DNA from: Thermoanaerobaculia bacterium
GTDB lineage: Bacteria > Acidobacteriota > Thermoanaerobaculia > Multivoradales > Multivoraceae
Reading direction: 5' to 3'
Assembly (NCBI GenBank): GCA_022822365.1
Contig: JAJEBV010000005.1
Location: forward strand, 1 to 64,000
DNA length: 64,000 bases
The stretch's first letter is position 1. Each line of letters begins with the position of its first letter. The notes under the pieces were generated by a model. The model saw nothing but the letters and a program-made list of their open reading frames with translations, was not told the origin of the DNA and did not search any database. Shown here one piece after another: positions 17,265-25,814 of this stretch. The position numbers and the translations under genes were made by a program.

Positions 17265-19022
17265 TCAGGTGGAGGCCGGTTCGGCCTGTGGGACGTAGTC
17301 CTTGTCGCTACCGGGGACGCTGTACTCGTACGGTCCACGCGTGACCACGATCTCCTGATCGAAGTTCCCGTGCGGCGCCGGCGACGGCGCCAGCCACTCG
17401 ACGGTCGTCGAGTTCCAGGGGTTGCGGCCGGCCTTCTCGCCGTTGCGGATGCTCATGAAGAAGTTGATGATGAACGGAATCTGGGCCAGCGCCAGGCACC
17501 AGGCCGAAACCGACATCATGCGGTTGAGACCTGCGACCTCGCCCGCGAAGTCGTAGGAGATGCCACCGTCCGCGAGCCGCCGCGAAACGCCGTTCAGGCC
17601 CTGGATCATCATCGGGAAGAAGACCCCGTTCATGAAGACGAGCGAGGGCCAGAAGTGGAGTTGGCCCAGGAACTCGTTCATCTTGCGCCCCGTCACCTTC
17701 GGGAACCAGTAGTAGACGCCGGCGAACAGCGCGAACAGGGTTCCGGGCGCCACGACGTAGTGGAAGTGGCCGATCACGTAGTAGGTGTCGTGGAGCGGGA
17801 TGTCGGCCGCCGAGAGACCGAGCGGTAGCCCGGTCAGCCCTCCTATGCCGAACATCGGCAGGAAGCCGAGAGCGAACAGCATCGGCGTGTTGTAGCGGAT
17901 GGAACCGCCCCATAGCGAGATGAACAGCGCGCTCAGGATGATGACCGACGGGATCGAGATGATCATCGTGGTCGTCTGGAAGAAGGTGGACATCACCGAG
18001 CCCATGCCCGTGATGAACATGTGGTGCGCCCAGACGATGAAGCTCATGAAGCCGAGGAAGATCAGCGAGTACACCATCGAGCGGTAGCCCCAGAGCGGCT
18101 TCCGGCTGTTGTTCGCGATCACCTCGGCGACGATGCCCATCGCCGGCAGGATGAGGACGTAGACCTCGGGGTGGGCCAGGAACCAGAACAGGTGCTGCCA
18201 GAGCAGCGGACTGCCGCCTCCGCTCCGTTCGAGCACCTCGCCGCCTACGACCAGACCCTCCGGGATGAAGAAGCTCGTGTTCGCGACCCGGTCCATCAAC
18301 TGCAGCACGCCCGCGGCCTCGAGCGGCGGGAAGGCCAGCAGCAGAAGGAAGGCGGTCACGATCTGCGCCCAGCAGAAGAACGGCAGGCGCATCCAGGTCA
18401 TCCCCGGCGCGCGGAGCTGGATCGCCGTGGTGATGAAGTTGACGGCGCCCAGCAGGGAAGACGTGATCAGGAAGATCATCCCGATCAGCCAGGCGGTCTG
18501 GCCGTTCAGCGCAATGTCGGCGAGGGGCGAGTAGGAGGTCCAGCCGTTGCCTGCGGCGCCGTTCGGCAGGAAGAAGCTGGCGAACATCGTGACGCCGCCC
18601 AGGAACAGGCACCAGTAGCTGATCATGTTGATCCGCGGGAAGGCCATGTCCGGGGCGCCGAGCTGCAGCGGCATGACGAAGTTGCCGAAGCCGCCGACGG
18701 CCAGCGGCACGACGCCGAGGAACACCATGATCGTGCCGTGCATCGCGCCGAGCTCGTTGTAGAAGTCCGGCAGCATGATGCCGCCGGGCGCCCGGTTCTC
18801 GCCGAGGAGCGAACCGATGAAGGGGATCGGCTCGCCTGGGTAAGCGAGATTCCAGCGCATCAGCATCATCAGGACGAACCCGAAGAAGAGAAACGCCAGG
18901 CCCGTGACCGAGTACTGGACGCCGATCACCTTGTGATCGGTCGAGAAGATGTACTTCCGCCAGAAACTCTGGTCGTGATGATGCTCGTCGTGTGCGGGTG
19001 AAGCGTGAACGGGCTCCGCCAT
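17265..19022 (-). CDS. coxA: Cytochrome c oxidase subunit I, K-channel lysine apparently absent
   Basis: The 585-residue catalytic subunit reduces O2 to water at the haem-CuB centre. Visible landmarks are AMHGTIMVFLG (haem ligand), GAPDMAFPR (D-channel aspartate), the CuB/cross-link motif AHPEVYVL, the paired histidines in WAHHMFITGM, and HDTYYVIGHFHYV with the two haem histidines. The helix that normally carries the K-channel lysine reads IPSVIILSALFISLWGG; aligning it to IPTGVKVFSW in mitochondrial enzymes puts Ile362 at the lysine position. A clear AAAGGAG precedes the ATG. The N terminus is His/Asp-rich (DEHHHDQ). Confidence 0.95.
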   Translation of the reverse strand: MAEPVHASPAHDEHHHDQSFWRKYIFSTDHKVIGVQYSVTGLAFLFFGFVLMMLMRWNLAYPGEPIPFIGSLLGENRAPGGIMLPDFYNELGAMHGTIMVFLGVVPLAVGGFGNFVMPLQLGAPDMAFPRINMISYWCLFLGGVTMFASFFLPNGAAGNGWTSYSPLADIALNGQTAWLIGMIFLITSSLLGAVNFITTAIQLRAPGMTWMRLPFFCWAQIVTAFLLLLAFPPLEAAGVLQLMDRVANTSFFIPEGLVVGGEVLERSGGGSPLLWQHLFWFLAHPEVYVLILPAMGIVAEVIANNSRKPLWGYRSMVYSLIFLGFMSFIVWAHHMFITGMGSVMSTFFQTTTMIISIPSVIILSALFISLWGGSIRYNTPMLFALGFLPMFGIGGLTGLPLGLSAADIPLHDTYYVIGHFHYVVAPGTLFALFAGVYYWFPKVTGRKMNEFLGQLHFWPSLVFMNGVFFPMMIQGLNGVSRRLADGGISYDFAGEVAGLNRMMSVSAWCLALAQIPFIINFFMSIRNGEKAGRNPWNSTTVEWLAPSPAPHGNFDQEIVVTRGPYEYSVPGSDKDYVPQAEPAST

Positions 19023-19063
19023 GGACGCCGCTCCTTTCTGGCTGCTTGCTGAGGGTTCCTCGT

Positions 19064-19780
19064 CTACTCCGGCTTGAACACGAAGTTCACCGTCGCGGTG
19101 CCGCTGTCGCCGACCTCGACGGTCTCCGAGTAGACCTTGAACCTCTCGAACTCATGCCGGGCCTCGATCGTGTAGGTGCCGGCGGGCACGTTCTCGATGC
19201 GGAAGGAACCGTCGGCGCCAGACACCGCGTAGAACGGATGATCGACGACCGTCACCCAGGAGGTCATCCAGGGATGAACGTCGCACTTGATCCGGAAGCG
19301 CTCCGTCTTGTCGAAGCTGTAGTCGGCCTCGGTCACGCTGGCCGGCATCGCCCGGTTGAATGGCGGGTTGTCCTTGGACAGCGAGTGGACGTTGTGCAGC
19401 AGACCGTCCGAGTTCTTTACCTTGAACTGCTGGCCGACCTGGATGCCCATGATGCGCGGCGTGTAGATGCAGCCGTTCTGGTCCATGACGACCGGCTGCG
19501 CAGGCGTATCGAAGGACTTGCCGTCGAGGCCGTCGGTGATCACCAGGAAGACGTTGGCGAAGGCGCCGCCATCCCCGATCATGAACGTCTGGTCGAGGAC
19601 CGTGCCGCTGTGCTTCTCGGCGCACTTCGGGTCCGCGTCCATTCTCATCGGGCGCTGCGGGGGCGTGCGGCCTTCGTAGGTGACCTTGCCGACGATCGTG
19701 CCGCCGAGCGCGACCGAAGAGGTGGCCAGGGCGAAGGCGAGAAGAACGGCACAGACGCGGATCGTCTGCTTCGGAATCAT
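19064..19780 (-). CDS. Exported cupredoxin-like protein with C-terminal carboxypeptidase-regulatory-like fold
   Basis: A 238-residue secreted protein (signal peptide VCAVLLAFALATSSVALG). Blue-copper ligands are evident: His in [10 protein letters not shown], then Cys, His and Met in [11 protein letters not shown]-terminal beta-sandwich (AVSGADGSFRIENVPAGTY) resembles carboxypeptidase-regulatory-like domains. The gene sits between actF (84-base gap) and coxA (41-base gap), so it is probably a periplasmic electron carrier feeding CuA. The ATG at 19780 has CAAGGAG eight bases upstream, which rules out a longer start at 19861. A homologous lipoprotein is encoded at 23307-24101. Confidence 0.85.
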   Translation of the reverse strand: MIPKQTIRVCAVLLAFALATSSVALGGTIVGKVTYEGRTPPQRPMRMDADPKCAEKHSGTVLDQTFMIGDGGAFANVFLVITDGLDGKSFDTPAQPVVMDQNGCIYTPRIMGIQVGQQFKVKNSDGLLHNVHSLSKDNPPFNRAMPASVTEADYSFDKTERFRIKCDVHPWMTSWVTVVDHPFYAVSGADGSFRIENVPAGTYTIEARHEFERFKVYSETVEVGDSGTATVNFVFKPE

Positions 19781-19864
19781 GTCGATGCTCCTTGACAGGG
19801 AGAGTGTTGCAAGAGGTCCCGGAACGCTGCGCAGCGTAGCAAGGACCGACGGGTGGAACAAGAC

Positions 19865-21100
19865 TCAGATGTTCTCGAAGGCCAGGGATTCGACCAGCCG
19901 CGGATCCCGGGACGGCACCAGCGAGCCGCGACCCAGGAGCCAGCCCGCGGTGGCCAGGAACACGCCGCCGACGCCGAGCAGGGAGGTCACGTCGAGAAGG
20001 CTGAACGTCATCTCCCGGTGCAGGTTCGGCATGACCAGCCAGAACACGTCCCAGAGGTGGATGGCCAGCATCCAGACGGCGCCGATCAGCAACAGGGTGC
20101 GGTTGCGCTTGATCGTCCGGGGCATGAGGAAGAAGAACGGGACGGCGAAGTGGCCGATGGCCAGCAGCAGGGTCGCCGGCCGCCAGCTCGCCGGATTGAG
20201 GTCCGTGCCGTCCAGCCGGCTGAGGAACCAGTTCGTCTCCTCGGGGATGTTCGCGTACCAGATGAGGAAGAACTGGCTGAAAGCGATGTAGGCCCAGAAC
20301 ACGGTGAAGGCGAACAGCAGCTTGCCGAGATCGTGGAAGTGCTCGCCGGTGATCACGCCCCGGAAGTGGCCCGACCGTTCGAACGCCAGCGTGAAGACGG
20401 TCAGCGCCGCGAACGCCGAGACGACCGTGCCGGCGAAGAAGTAGACGCCGAACATCGTCGAGTACCAGTGCGGCTCCAGCGACATCAGCCAGTCGAAACC
20501 GGCGAAGGTCAGCGTCACCGCGAACAGGGCGACGGCAACGGGACTGAATCGCGCCATTCGGTGGGAAAGCGCTTCGTCTCCGCTCTCATCCTGCCGCCGC
20601 GACGTGTTGCGGAAGTAGAGGGCCAACCCGCTCCAGACCACGAAGTAGATCACCGTACGAATCCAGAAGCCGGTCTCGTTGAGCCACGGTTCCTTGACCT
20701 GCAGCAAGCGGTCATGCGCCACGGCATCGGCGTGGGTCCAGTGGAACAGGTCGTACATGCCCAGCGCCACGACCGGAATGAAGAGGACCGCCAGCACCGG
20801 CACGGTACACGCCAGGTTCTCGGCCAGCCGGCGCACCACGACGCCCCAGCCGGCCTTCGTCGCGTGGTGAATCAGCACGAAGAACAGACAGCCGAGACCG
20901 ATGCAGAGGAAGAAGACGACGGCCACGAGCCAGGAGTGGAAGAACTGCTTCGTGCTCTCCTTGGAGCCCATCGCCAGCACGATCGACACAACGGTGAAGA
21001 CGACGCCGACCACACCCGCGATCAGGGGCAGGCGCGCCCAGCCGCTTCCCGGCCGGATGACCAACTGGTCCAGGCGAACGATGCGAGGCCCGTGAGCCAT
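19865..21100 (-). CDS. actF: Alternative complex III quinone-binding subunit ActF (NrfD-like)
   Basis: A 411-residue membrane protein with about ten helices of the NrfD/PsrC type. Recognisable stretches are FFHSWLVAVVFFLCIGLGCLFF, VVALGMYDLFHWTH, FAGFDWLMSLEPHWYSTMFG and FSQFFLIWYANIPEET, all characteristic of ActF. ActF is one of two quinol-binding membrane subunits of alternative complex III, which oxidises quinol and passes electrons to a periplasmic carrier. Its ATG overlaps the actD stop (TGATG). The monohaem subunit ActE, which normally lies between actD and actF, is missing. Confidence 0.92.
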   Translation of the reverse strand: MAHGPRIVRLDQLVIRPGSGWARLPLIAGVVGVVFTVVSIVLAMGSKESTKQFFHSWLVAVVFFLCIGLGCLFFVLIHHATKAGWGVVVRRLAENLACTVPVLAVLFIPVVALGMYDLFHWTHADAVAHDRLLQVKEPWLNETGFWIRTVIYFVVWSGLALYFRNTSRRQDESGDEALSHRMARFSPVAVALFAVTLTFAGFDWLMSLEPHWYSTMFGVYFFAGTVVSAFAALTVFTLAFERSGHFRGVITGEHFHDLGKLLFAFTVFWAYIAFSQFFLIWYANIPEETNWFLSRLDGTDLNPASWRPATLLLAIGHFAVPFFFLMPRTIKRNRTLLLIGAVWMLAIHLWDVFWLVMPNLHREMTFSLLDVTSLLGVGGVFLATAGWLLGRGSLVPSRDPRLVESLAFENI

Positions 21101-21708
21101 CAGGCAGCGCCTCCCCCGTCACCGGCTTCCGCCGGATCGTCGATCGGCACGTGCTCCACCTCGACTGCCCCCAGCCCGCTCAGGAACTCCGCGGTGTCCC
21201 GGTCGTCGTACTTGGGATCCCAGGCCTCGATGGCGATGAACAGCCCGTCGTCCGTGACCCGGGTGAAGTTCTCCGACCGGAACAGCGGATGGTGGTACGT
21301 CGGCAGCTTGTTGAAGGCGAACATCCCGAGCACCGCCCCCAACGCGGCGCCGAGCACACCGAGCTCGAAGGTCACCGGTACGAACGCGGGCCAGGTGAAC
21401 AGCGGCTTGCCGCTGATGACCAGCGGGTAGGCCTTGATGTGGACCCAGCTCTGCAGCGCGAAGCCCAGGCCGGCGCCGGAAAGCCCCGTCGCCAGCACGA
21501 GGAACGGCAGCTTGGACGGCTTCAGTCCCATCGCCTTCTCGAGCCCATGGACCGGGAACGGCGTCAGCGCGTCCCACTTCGAGTAGCCGGCGTCGCGTAC
21601 CGCCTCGCAGGCGCGGTAAAGCGCCTTGGCGGTCTCGAAGCGGGCAAGCACGCCGTAGTGGCTGTAGCCCGCCGCCGCTTCCGGCACGTCCAGGGTCATC
21701 AGGCCCAT
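21100..21708 (-). CDS. actD: Alternative complex III subunit ActD (DUF3341)
   Basis: A 202-residue protein. The cytoplasmic N-terminal region carries the DUF3341 pattern (YGVLARFETAKALYRACEAVRDAGYSKWD, then TPFPVHGLEKAMG). Two membrane helices follow (about residues 70-90 and 110-130), then FRSENFTRVTDDGLFIAIEA and an acidic tail. ActD anchors the complex on the cytoplasmic side of ActC and ActF. It starts one base after the actC stop and its own stop overlaps the actF start, so the three are co-translated. Confidence 0.92.
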   Translation of the reverse strand: MGLMTLDVPEAAAGYSHYGVLARFETAKALYRACEAVRDAGYSKWDALTPFPVHGLEKAMGLKPSKLPFLVLATGLSGAGLGFALQSWVHIKAYPLVISGKPLFTWPAFVPVTFELGVLGAALGAVLGMFAFNKLPTYHHPLFRSENFTRVTDDGLFIAIEAWDPKYDDRDTAEFLSGLGAVEVEHVPIDDPAEAGDGGGAA

Positions 21709-21709
21709 G

Positions 21710-23170
21710 TCAGGCGCCTCCCCCGCCGGCCGGCGCCGCCTGCGGCGAGGGCTCCACTCCCGACCCGGCGGGCACCACGCGCACCAGTTCCTCGCCCTGG
21801 TGCGGATCCGCCTCCGGCAGCACGGTCTTGACCTCCGCCGTGGCCACCATCGGCAGGAAGCGGGCGAACAGGCAGAACATCGTGAAGAACAGGCCGAAGC
21901 TGCCGATCAGCGACGCGAAGTCCCAGAACGTGGCCTGGTAGTAGTCCCAGTTCGCGGGCAGGAAGTCGCGGTGGAGCGACGAAGTGACGATGACGAAACG
22001 CTCGAACCACATGCCGATGTTGATCAGGATCGAGGAGATGAACAGCCAGCCGATGTGGTTGCGCATCTTCTTGAACCAGAACAGTTGCGGCGTGATCACA
22101 TTGCAACTCACCATGATCCAGTAGGCCCAGGCGTAGGGGCCCAGCGCCCGGTTGGCGAAGGCGAACTGCTCGTAGGGGTTGCCGCTGTACCAGGCGATGA
22201 ACATCTCGATGCCGTAGGCGTAGCCGACCATGCAGCCGGTGAGCAGCATGATCTTGGCCATGTTCTCGAGGTGGCGCATCGTGATGATGTCCTCCATCCT
22301 GAACAGGACCCGGCAGATCAGCATCAGGGTCATGACCATCGCGAAGCCGGAGAAGATGGCGCCGGCGACGAAGTAGGGCGGGAAGATCGTCGTGTGCCAG
22401 CCGGGCAACTGGGCGGTGGCGAAGTCCATCGACACGACGGAGTGGACCGAGAGGACCAGCGGAGTCGCCAGGCCGGCGAGCATCAGGTAGGCCCGCTCGT
22501 AGTGGAGCCAGTTGCGGTGCGAACCGCGCCAGCCGAGAGCGAAGATGCCGTAGGCGATCTTGCGGATCCTGGTCTTGGCGCGGTCGCGGATCGTCGCGAG
22601 GTCCGGGATCAGGCCGACGTACCAGAACATCAGGGACACCGTGCCGTAGATCGACACCGCGAACACGTCCCAGATCAGCGGACTGCGGAAGTTCGGCCAC
22701 ATGTCCATCTGGTTCGGCAGCGGGAACATCCAGTAGGCGACCCACACACGGCCGACGTGGATGCCGGGAAACACCAGGGCGCACATGACCGCGAAGATCG
22801 TCATCGCCTCCGCGGCGCGGTTGATCGACGTCCGCCACTTCTGCCGGAACAGGAAGAGGATGGCGGAGATCAGCGTGCCGGCGTGGCCGATGCCGACCCA
22901 GAAGACGAAGTTGACGATCGCGAAGCCCCAGTTGACCGGGTTGTTCAGACCCCAGATGCCGGTGCCCTCCCAGAACAGCCAGCCGATCGAAACCCCGAAC
23001 AGGCCCAGCATCGCCAGCGACGGCAGGAAGAAGAACCACCAGCCGATCGGCGTCTTGCGCTCGACCGGCACCGCGACCGCTTCCGTCAGGGAACGGAAGT
23101 CGTAGCCGCCGACGATCAGCGGCGCACGTCCGGCGACGGGCTCGTGCGTATTGTCCTGACTCTGTGCCAT
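21710..23170 (-). CDS. actC: Alternative complex III quinone-binding subunit ActC (NrfD-like)
   Basis: A 486-residue polytopic protein of the NrfD/PolySulfide-reductase family. ActC features are [50 protein letters not shown] text, [25 protein letters not shown] and MWFERFVIV near the end. It is the main quinol-oxidising membrane subunit. I chose ATG at 23170; a much longer in-frame extension upstream is not coding in character. It is the first gene of the actC-actD-actF-cox transcript. The usual upstream partners actA (multihaem) and actB (iron-sulfur/molybdopterin-like) are not present; a divergent gene is there instead. Confidence 0.92.
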   Translation of the reverse strand: MAQSQDNTHEPVAGRAPLIVGGYDFRSLTEAVAVPVERKTPIGWWFFFLPSLAMLGLFGVSIGWLFWEGTGIWGLNNPVNWGFAIVNFVFWVGIGHAGTLISAILFLFRQKWRTSINRAAEAMTIFAVMCALVFPGIHVGRVWVAYWMFPLPNQMDMWPNFRSPLIWDVFAVSIYGTVSLMFWYVGLIPDLATIRDRAKTRIRKIAYGIFALGWRGSHRNWLHYERAYLMLAGLATPLVLSVHSVVSMDFATAQLPGWHTTIFPPYFVAGAIFSGFAMVMTLMLICRVLFRMEDIITMRHLENMAKIMLLTGCMVGYAYGIEMFIAWYSGNPYEQFAFANRALGPYAWAYWIMVSCNVITPQLFWFKKMRNHIGWLFISSILINIGMWFERFVIVTSSLHRDFLPANWDYYQATFWDFASLIGSFGLFFTMFCLFARFLPMVATAEVKTVLPEADPHQGEELVRVVPAGSGVEPSPQAAPAGGGGA

Positions 23171-23234
23171 CGAGGGCGAAGAAGTAGGGCGGCGGTTGCC
23201 CTCAGGGGGCCAAGCCGGGCCACGAATCGCGCGG

Positions 23235-23263
23235 AAGCTAACACCGGCCCCTATCCGGGTCAA
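23235..23263 (-). promoter_or_regulatory. Candidate sigma-70 promoter for the actC-cox operon
   Basis: On the minus strand, TTGACC (23263-23258) and TAGCTT (23240-23235) are separated by 17 bases. The -35 hexamer matches consensus at five of six positions, the -10 at three. Transcription would start near 23228, leaving a leader of about 58 bases before actC. It lies in the divergent space shared with the lipoprotein cupredoxin gene. Confidence 0.35.
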
Positions 23264-23294
23264 GGAAACGCGCCGAACCGCCCCGAATGACCCG

Positions 23295-23300
23295 TAGAAT
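23295..23300 (+). promoter_or_regulatory. -10 box (TAGAAT) placed for a leaderless lipoprotein mRNA
   Basis: TAGAAT matches the -10 consensus at five of six positions and ends six bases before the ATG at 23307. No Shine-Dalgarno is present. This spacing predicts a transcript beginning at or next to the start codon. No good -35 hexamer is visible 17 bases upstream. Confidence 0.35.
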
Positions 23301-23306
23301 GGACGC

Positions 23307-24101
23307 ATGACCTGTCCACTGACTCCATCGCTTCGCCCGGCTCTCGCGGCGGTTCTCATCCTGCCCTTCCTCGCACTCGCCGGCTGCGGCGACGCCGCGC
23401 CCGACGGGACCGGCGGCGGCGCAGCGCCGGCGGCTGAGGCCCCGCCCGCCGAACCCCTGGGCACGAGCACGATCGCAGGCGCCGTCCGCTTCGACGGCGA
23501 CGTGCCGGAACTCCGGCCGCTCAACATGGACGCGGACCCGGCCTGCGCCGCCAAGCACTCCGGGCCCGTCTACCCGGAGATCCTCGCGGTCGACGACCAG
23601 GCCGGCCTGGCCAACGTCCTCGTCTACGTCGCCGACAACCTTCCGGAAGGGCCCTACCCGCCGGCGGAGCCCCCCGTCATCGATCAGCAGGGCTGCCGAT
23701 ACACGCCCCGCGTCGCCGGGATCATGGTGGGCCAGGACCTCAAGGTGCTGAACTCCGACGAACTGCTCCACAACGTCCACTCGCTGTCCGAGGTCAACCG
23801 CCCCTTCAACCGGGCCATGCCGGCCGCCATCAAGCAGGCCACCTTCTCGTTCACGGACGAAGAGCCCGCTTTCCGGATCAAGTGCGACGTCCACCCGTGG
23901 ATGTCGAGCTACCTCGCCGTCTTCAACCACCCCTACTTCGCCGTCACCGGACCGGACGGCTCCTTCGAGATTCCCGGACTCCCCGCCGGCACCTACACGA
24001 TCGAAGCCTGGCACGAACGCCTCGGCAGCCAACGCTCCGGAGTCACGCTCCTCGACGGCCTGACCGCCATGGTCGATCTCGCGTTCACCCTTCCGGAGTA
24101 G
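23307..24101 (+). CDS. Cupredoxin-like lipoprotein with carboxypeptidase-regulatory-like C-terminal domain
   Basis: A 264-residue lipoprotein: the signal peptide ends in a lipobox LAGC (Cys about residue 27), followed by a flexible Gly/Ala/Pro-rich linker. The copper ligands are conserved as in the 19064 gene: His in LLHNVHSLS and Cys/His/Met in IKCDVHPWM, then a beta-sandwich [23 protein letters not shown]. Its clear relationship to that gene, and its position divergent from actC, suggest a membrane-tethered electron carrier serving the same respiratory chain. The gene overlaps the convergent HAD gene by 17 bases. Confidence 0.85.
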   Translation: MTCPLTPSLRPALAAVLILPFLALAGCGDAAPDGTGGGAAPAAEAPPAEPLGTSTIAGAVRFDGDVPELRPLNMDADPACAAKHSGPVYPEILAVDDQAGLANVLVYVADNLPEGPYPPAEPPVIDQQGCRYTPRVAGIMVGQDLKVLNSDELLHNVHSLSEVNRPFNRAMPAAIKQATFSFTDEEPAFRIKCDVHPWMSSYLAVFNHPYFAVTGPDGSFEIPGLPAGTYTIEAWHERLGSQRSGVTLLDGLTAMVDLAFTLPE

Positions 24102-24750
24102 CCAGCGTCCGCCATAGCTCGGCGAGGGCGTCGTCCGGGTCGTCGACCTTGATCGTCGTCATGCCGAGCGCCCGGGCGCTCTTCAGGTTCGACCCGATGT
24201 CGTCCAGGAACACCGCCTCGCGCGGTTCGATCCCGAGCCGGCCACAGGCCAGGCGGTAGATCTCCGGATCCGGCTTGCGCAGGCCGACGACGCTCGATTC
24301 GACGTAGTCATCGAAGAGTTCGCGTACCTCGGCCCGCATCGCGGCCTCCTCGGCGCTCGCGGGTTCCCGTTCCTCCTCGCTGACCCAGTTGTTCGTCAAC
24401 GCCGCCACCGCGTAGCCGCGGGCGCGCAGGCGCCGCAGGGCGTCGATCATCTGCGGCCTGGGCTTCGACTCCTCGGTGATCGCCGCCATCATCTCTTCGG
24501 CCGAGAAACGCTCGGCCACCGAGGGATCGGCAGCCCTTACGTCGTCGTCGAAGGCGGCGAAGAACCCCGGCCCCATGACCAGCTCGCCGCGCTCCATTCG
24601 CTGCCAGGATCCTCCCGGCCCGGCCGCCACGACCAGGCGGTTGACGAAGTTCTCCTCGATCCCGTTCGCCTGTTCGTAGCGCCGGATGGCGTGCAACGGG
24701 GAGCCGAAGACGACTCCCCCCAGGTCGAAGATGACTGCCCGATAGTCCAT
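24085..24750 (-). CDS. HAD-superfamily hydrolase (subfamily IA)
   Basis: A 221-residue HAD phosphatase/dehalogenase-like enzyme. Motif I is VIFDLGGVVFGSP (nucleophile Asp in FDLGG), motif II ALTNNW (Thr), motif III lysine in VGLRKPDPEIY, and motif IV VFLDDIGSNLKSARALGM. The FDLGGVV signature with a helical cap resembles the N-terminal domain of mammalian epoxide hydrolase and YihX-like phosphatases. The substrate is unknown. A GGAGAAA precedes the ATG. It lies 20 bases after the M23 gene and is probably co-transcribed with it. Confidence 0.88.
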   Translation of the reverse strand: MDYRAVIFDLGGVVFGSPLHAIRRYEQANGIEENFVNRLVVAAGPGGSWQRMERGELVMGPGFFAAFDDDVRAADPSVAERFSAEEMMAAITEESKPRPQMIDALRRLRARGYAVAALTNNWVSEEEREPASAEEAAMRAEVRELFDDYVESSVVGLRKPDPEIYRLACGRLGIEPREAVFLDDIGSNLKSARALGMTTIKVDDPDDALAELWRTLATPEG

Positions 24751-24770
24751 GAACCCGTTTCTCCTGTTCC

Positions 24771-25814
24771 CTATCTACGCAATGTGGCCGGCAGCGGCAC
24801 TGGCCCCGCTGGCGCGACGTTCGAGGCGATGAACTGCTCCTGGTGCCAGCGATAGTCCAGTATGTGGATGCGGGGATCGACGGCGTCGTAGGCCCCGTCG
24901 GCGCGACGGCGCAGCACACGGTAGTGGAGGTTCGGCTCCACGCTCCATCCCGTCGCCCCGACCGTGCCGATGCGCTGTCCCCGGCTGACCGCTTCGCCTG
25001 CCCGGACTTCCGTCGTATCCAGGTGTCCGAACAGGGTGATGAAGCGGTCTCCATGCCGGATTCCGACGATGCGCCCGTAGCGAATCCAGGCACGGCCCAG
25101 GGCGGCGCCCCGCCCCGCATAGGTCACCCGACCGGCCGCCGTGGCAAGCACCGGAGCGCCGGCGGAAGCCGCGAGATCGATGCCGTGGTGAAACTCGTCG
25201 TCGCCCGTAACCCGATTCCGCGTCTGTCCGAACGGAGCGACGAGAACGAAGTCGTCGCCCCGGAGCGGAACCGCGGACGGTGTCAACTCGACGAGTTCGG
25301 GCTCGTCCTGCTCGACCTCCAGCGCCGCCCGCAGGCGGCCCTCGATGCGTCCGGTCACCCGTTCCACGTCTTCCTCGACGCCTGACTCGATCAGCACTAC
25401 CTGGCCCTGCCGCAGGGTCAGCGCGGGTTCCTCCAGGACCTCGACGGGCTCGCCGCAGCCTTCGTTCGCCGGCGCCCCGGCACCGTAGGCCAGGACGATC
25501 TTGCACAGTCGGCTATCCAGCTCCGACGCCAACTGGCGAACCTCCGAGTAGCGTTCCGCCAGGGCTTCGAAACGGGCCGCCAGTCGCCGATGCTCCTCGA
25601 ACACCTCGACCTGTTCGGCCCTCGAGAACTGGGAACGCGTCACGGTCGGCGCGATCAGCACGGCGTTGACGACGAGGGCGCAAACGAGGAGCGAGGCCGC
25701 CAACCCGAGCTGAAGTCTCGCCGTAGTCACCTCGAGGTAGCGCACACGGCCCTTGGGGCCGTGGATCTGCACGCTCCCGAGGCGAACGCTGCCGTCGACT
25801 GAGGACTCAGGCAT
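24771..25814 (-). CDS. Membrane-anchored M23 (LytM)-family peptidase, possibly degenerate
   Basis: A 347-residue protein with a short cytoplasmic N terminus, one membrane helix (about residues 33-55), a periplasmic coiled-coil-like stretch (EVFEEHRRLAARFEALAERYSEV) and a C-terminal LytM domain. The zinc motif is present as HHGIDLAA (HxxxD), and the first catalytic histidine as FGHLD. The usual HxH is NLHYRV: the zinc-ligand His remains but the catalytic first His is Asn. It may cleave peptidoglycan poorly, or act as an amidase activator like EnvC/NlpD. Its start overlaps the stop of the TcuA-like gene by eight bases. Confidence 0.82.
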   Translation of the reverse strand: MPESSVDGSVRLGSVQIHGPKGRVRYLEVTTARLQLGLAASLLVCALVVNAVLIAPTVTRSQFSRAEQVEVFEEHRRLAARFEALAERYSEVRQLASELDSRLCKIVLAYGAGAPANEGCGEPVEVLEEPALTLRQGQVVLIESGVEEDVERVTGRIEGRLRAALEVEQDEPELVELTPSAVPLRGDDFVLVAPFGQTRNRVTGDDEFHHGIDLAASAGAPVLATAAGRVTYAGRGAALGRAWIRYGRIVGIRHGDRFITLFGHLDTTEVRAGEAVSRGQRIGTVGATGWSVEPNLHYRVLRRRADGAYDAVDPRIHILDYRWHQEQFIASNVAPAGPVPLPATLRR

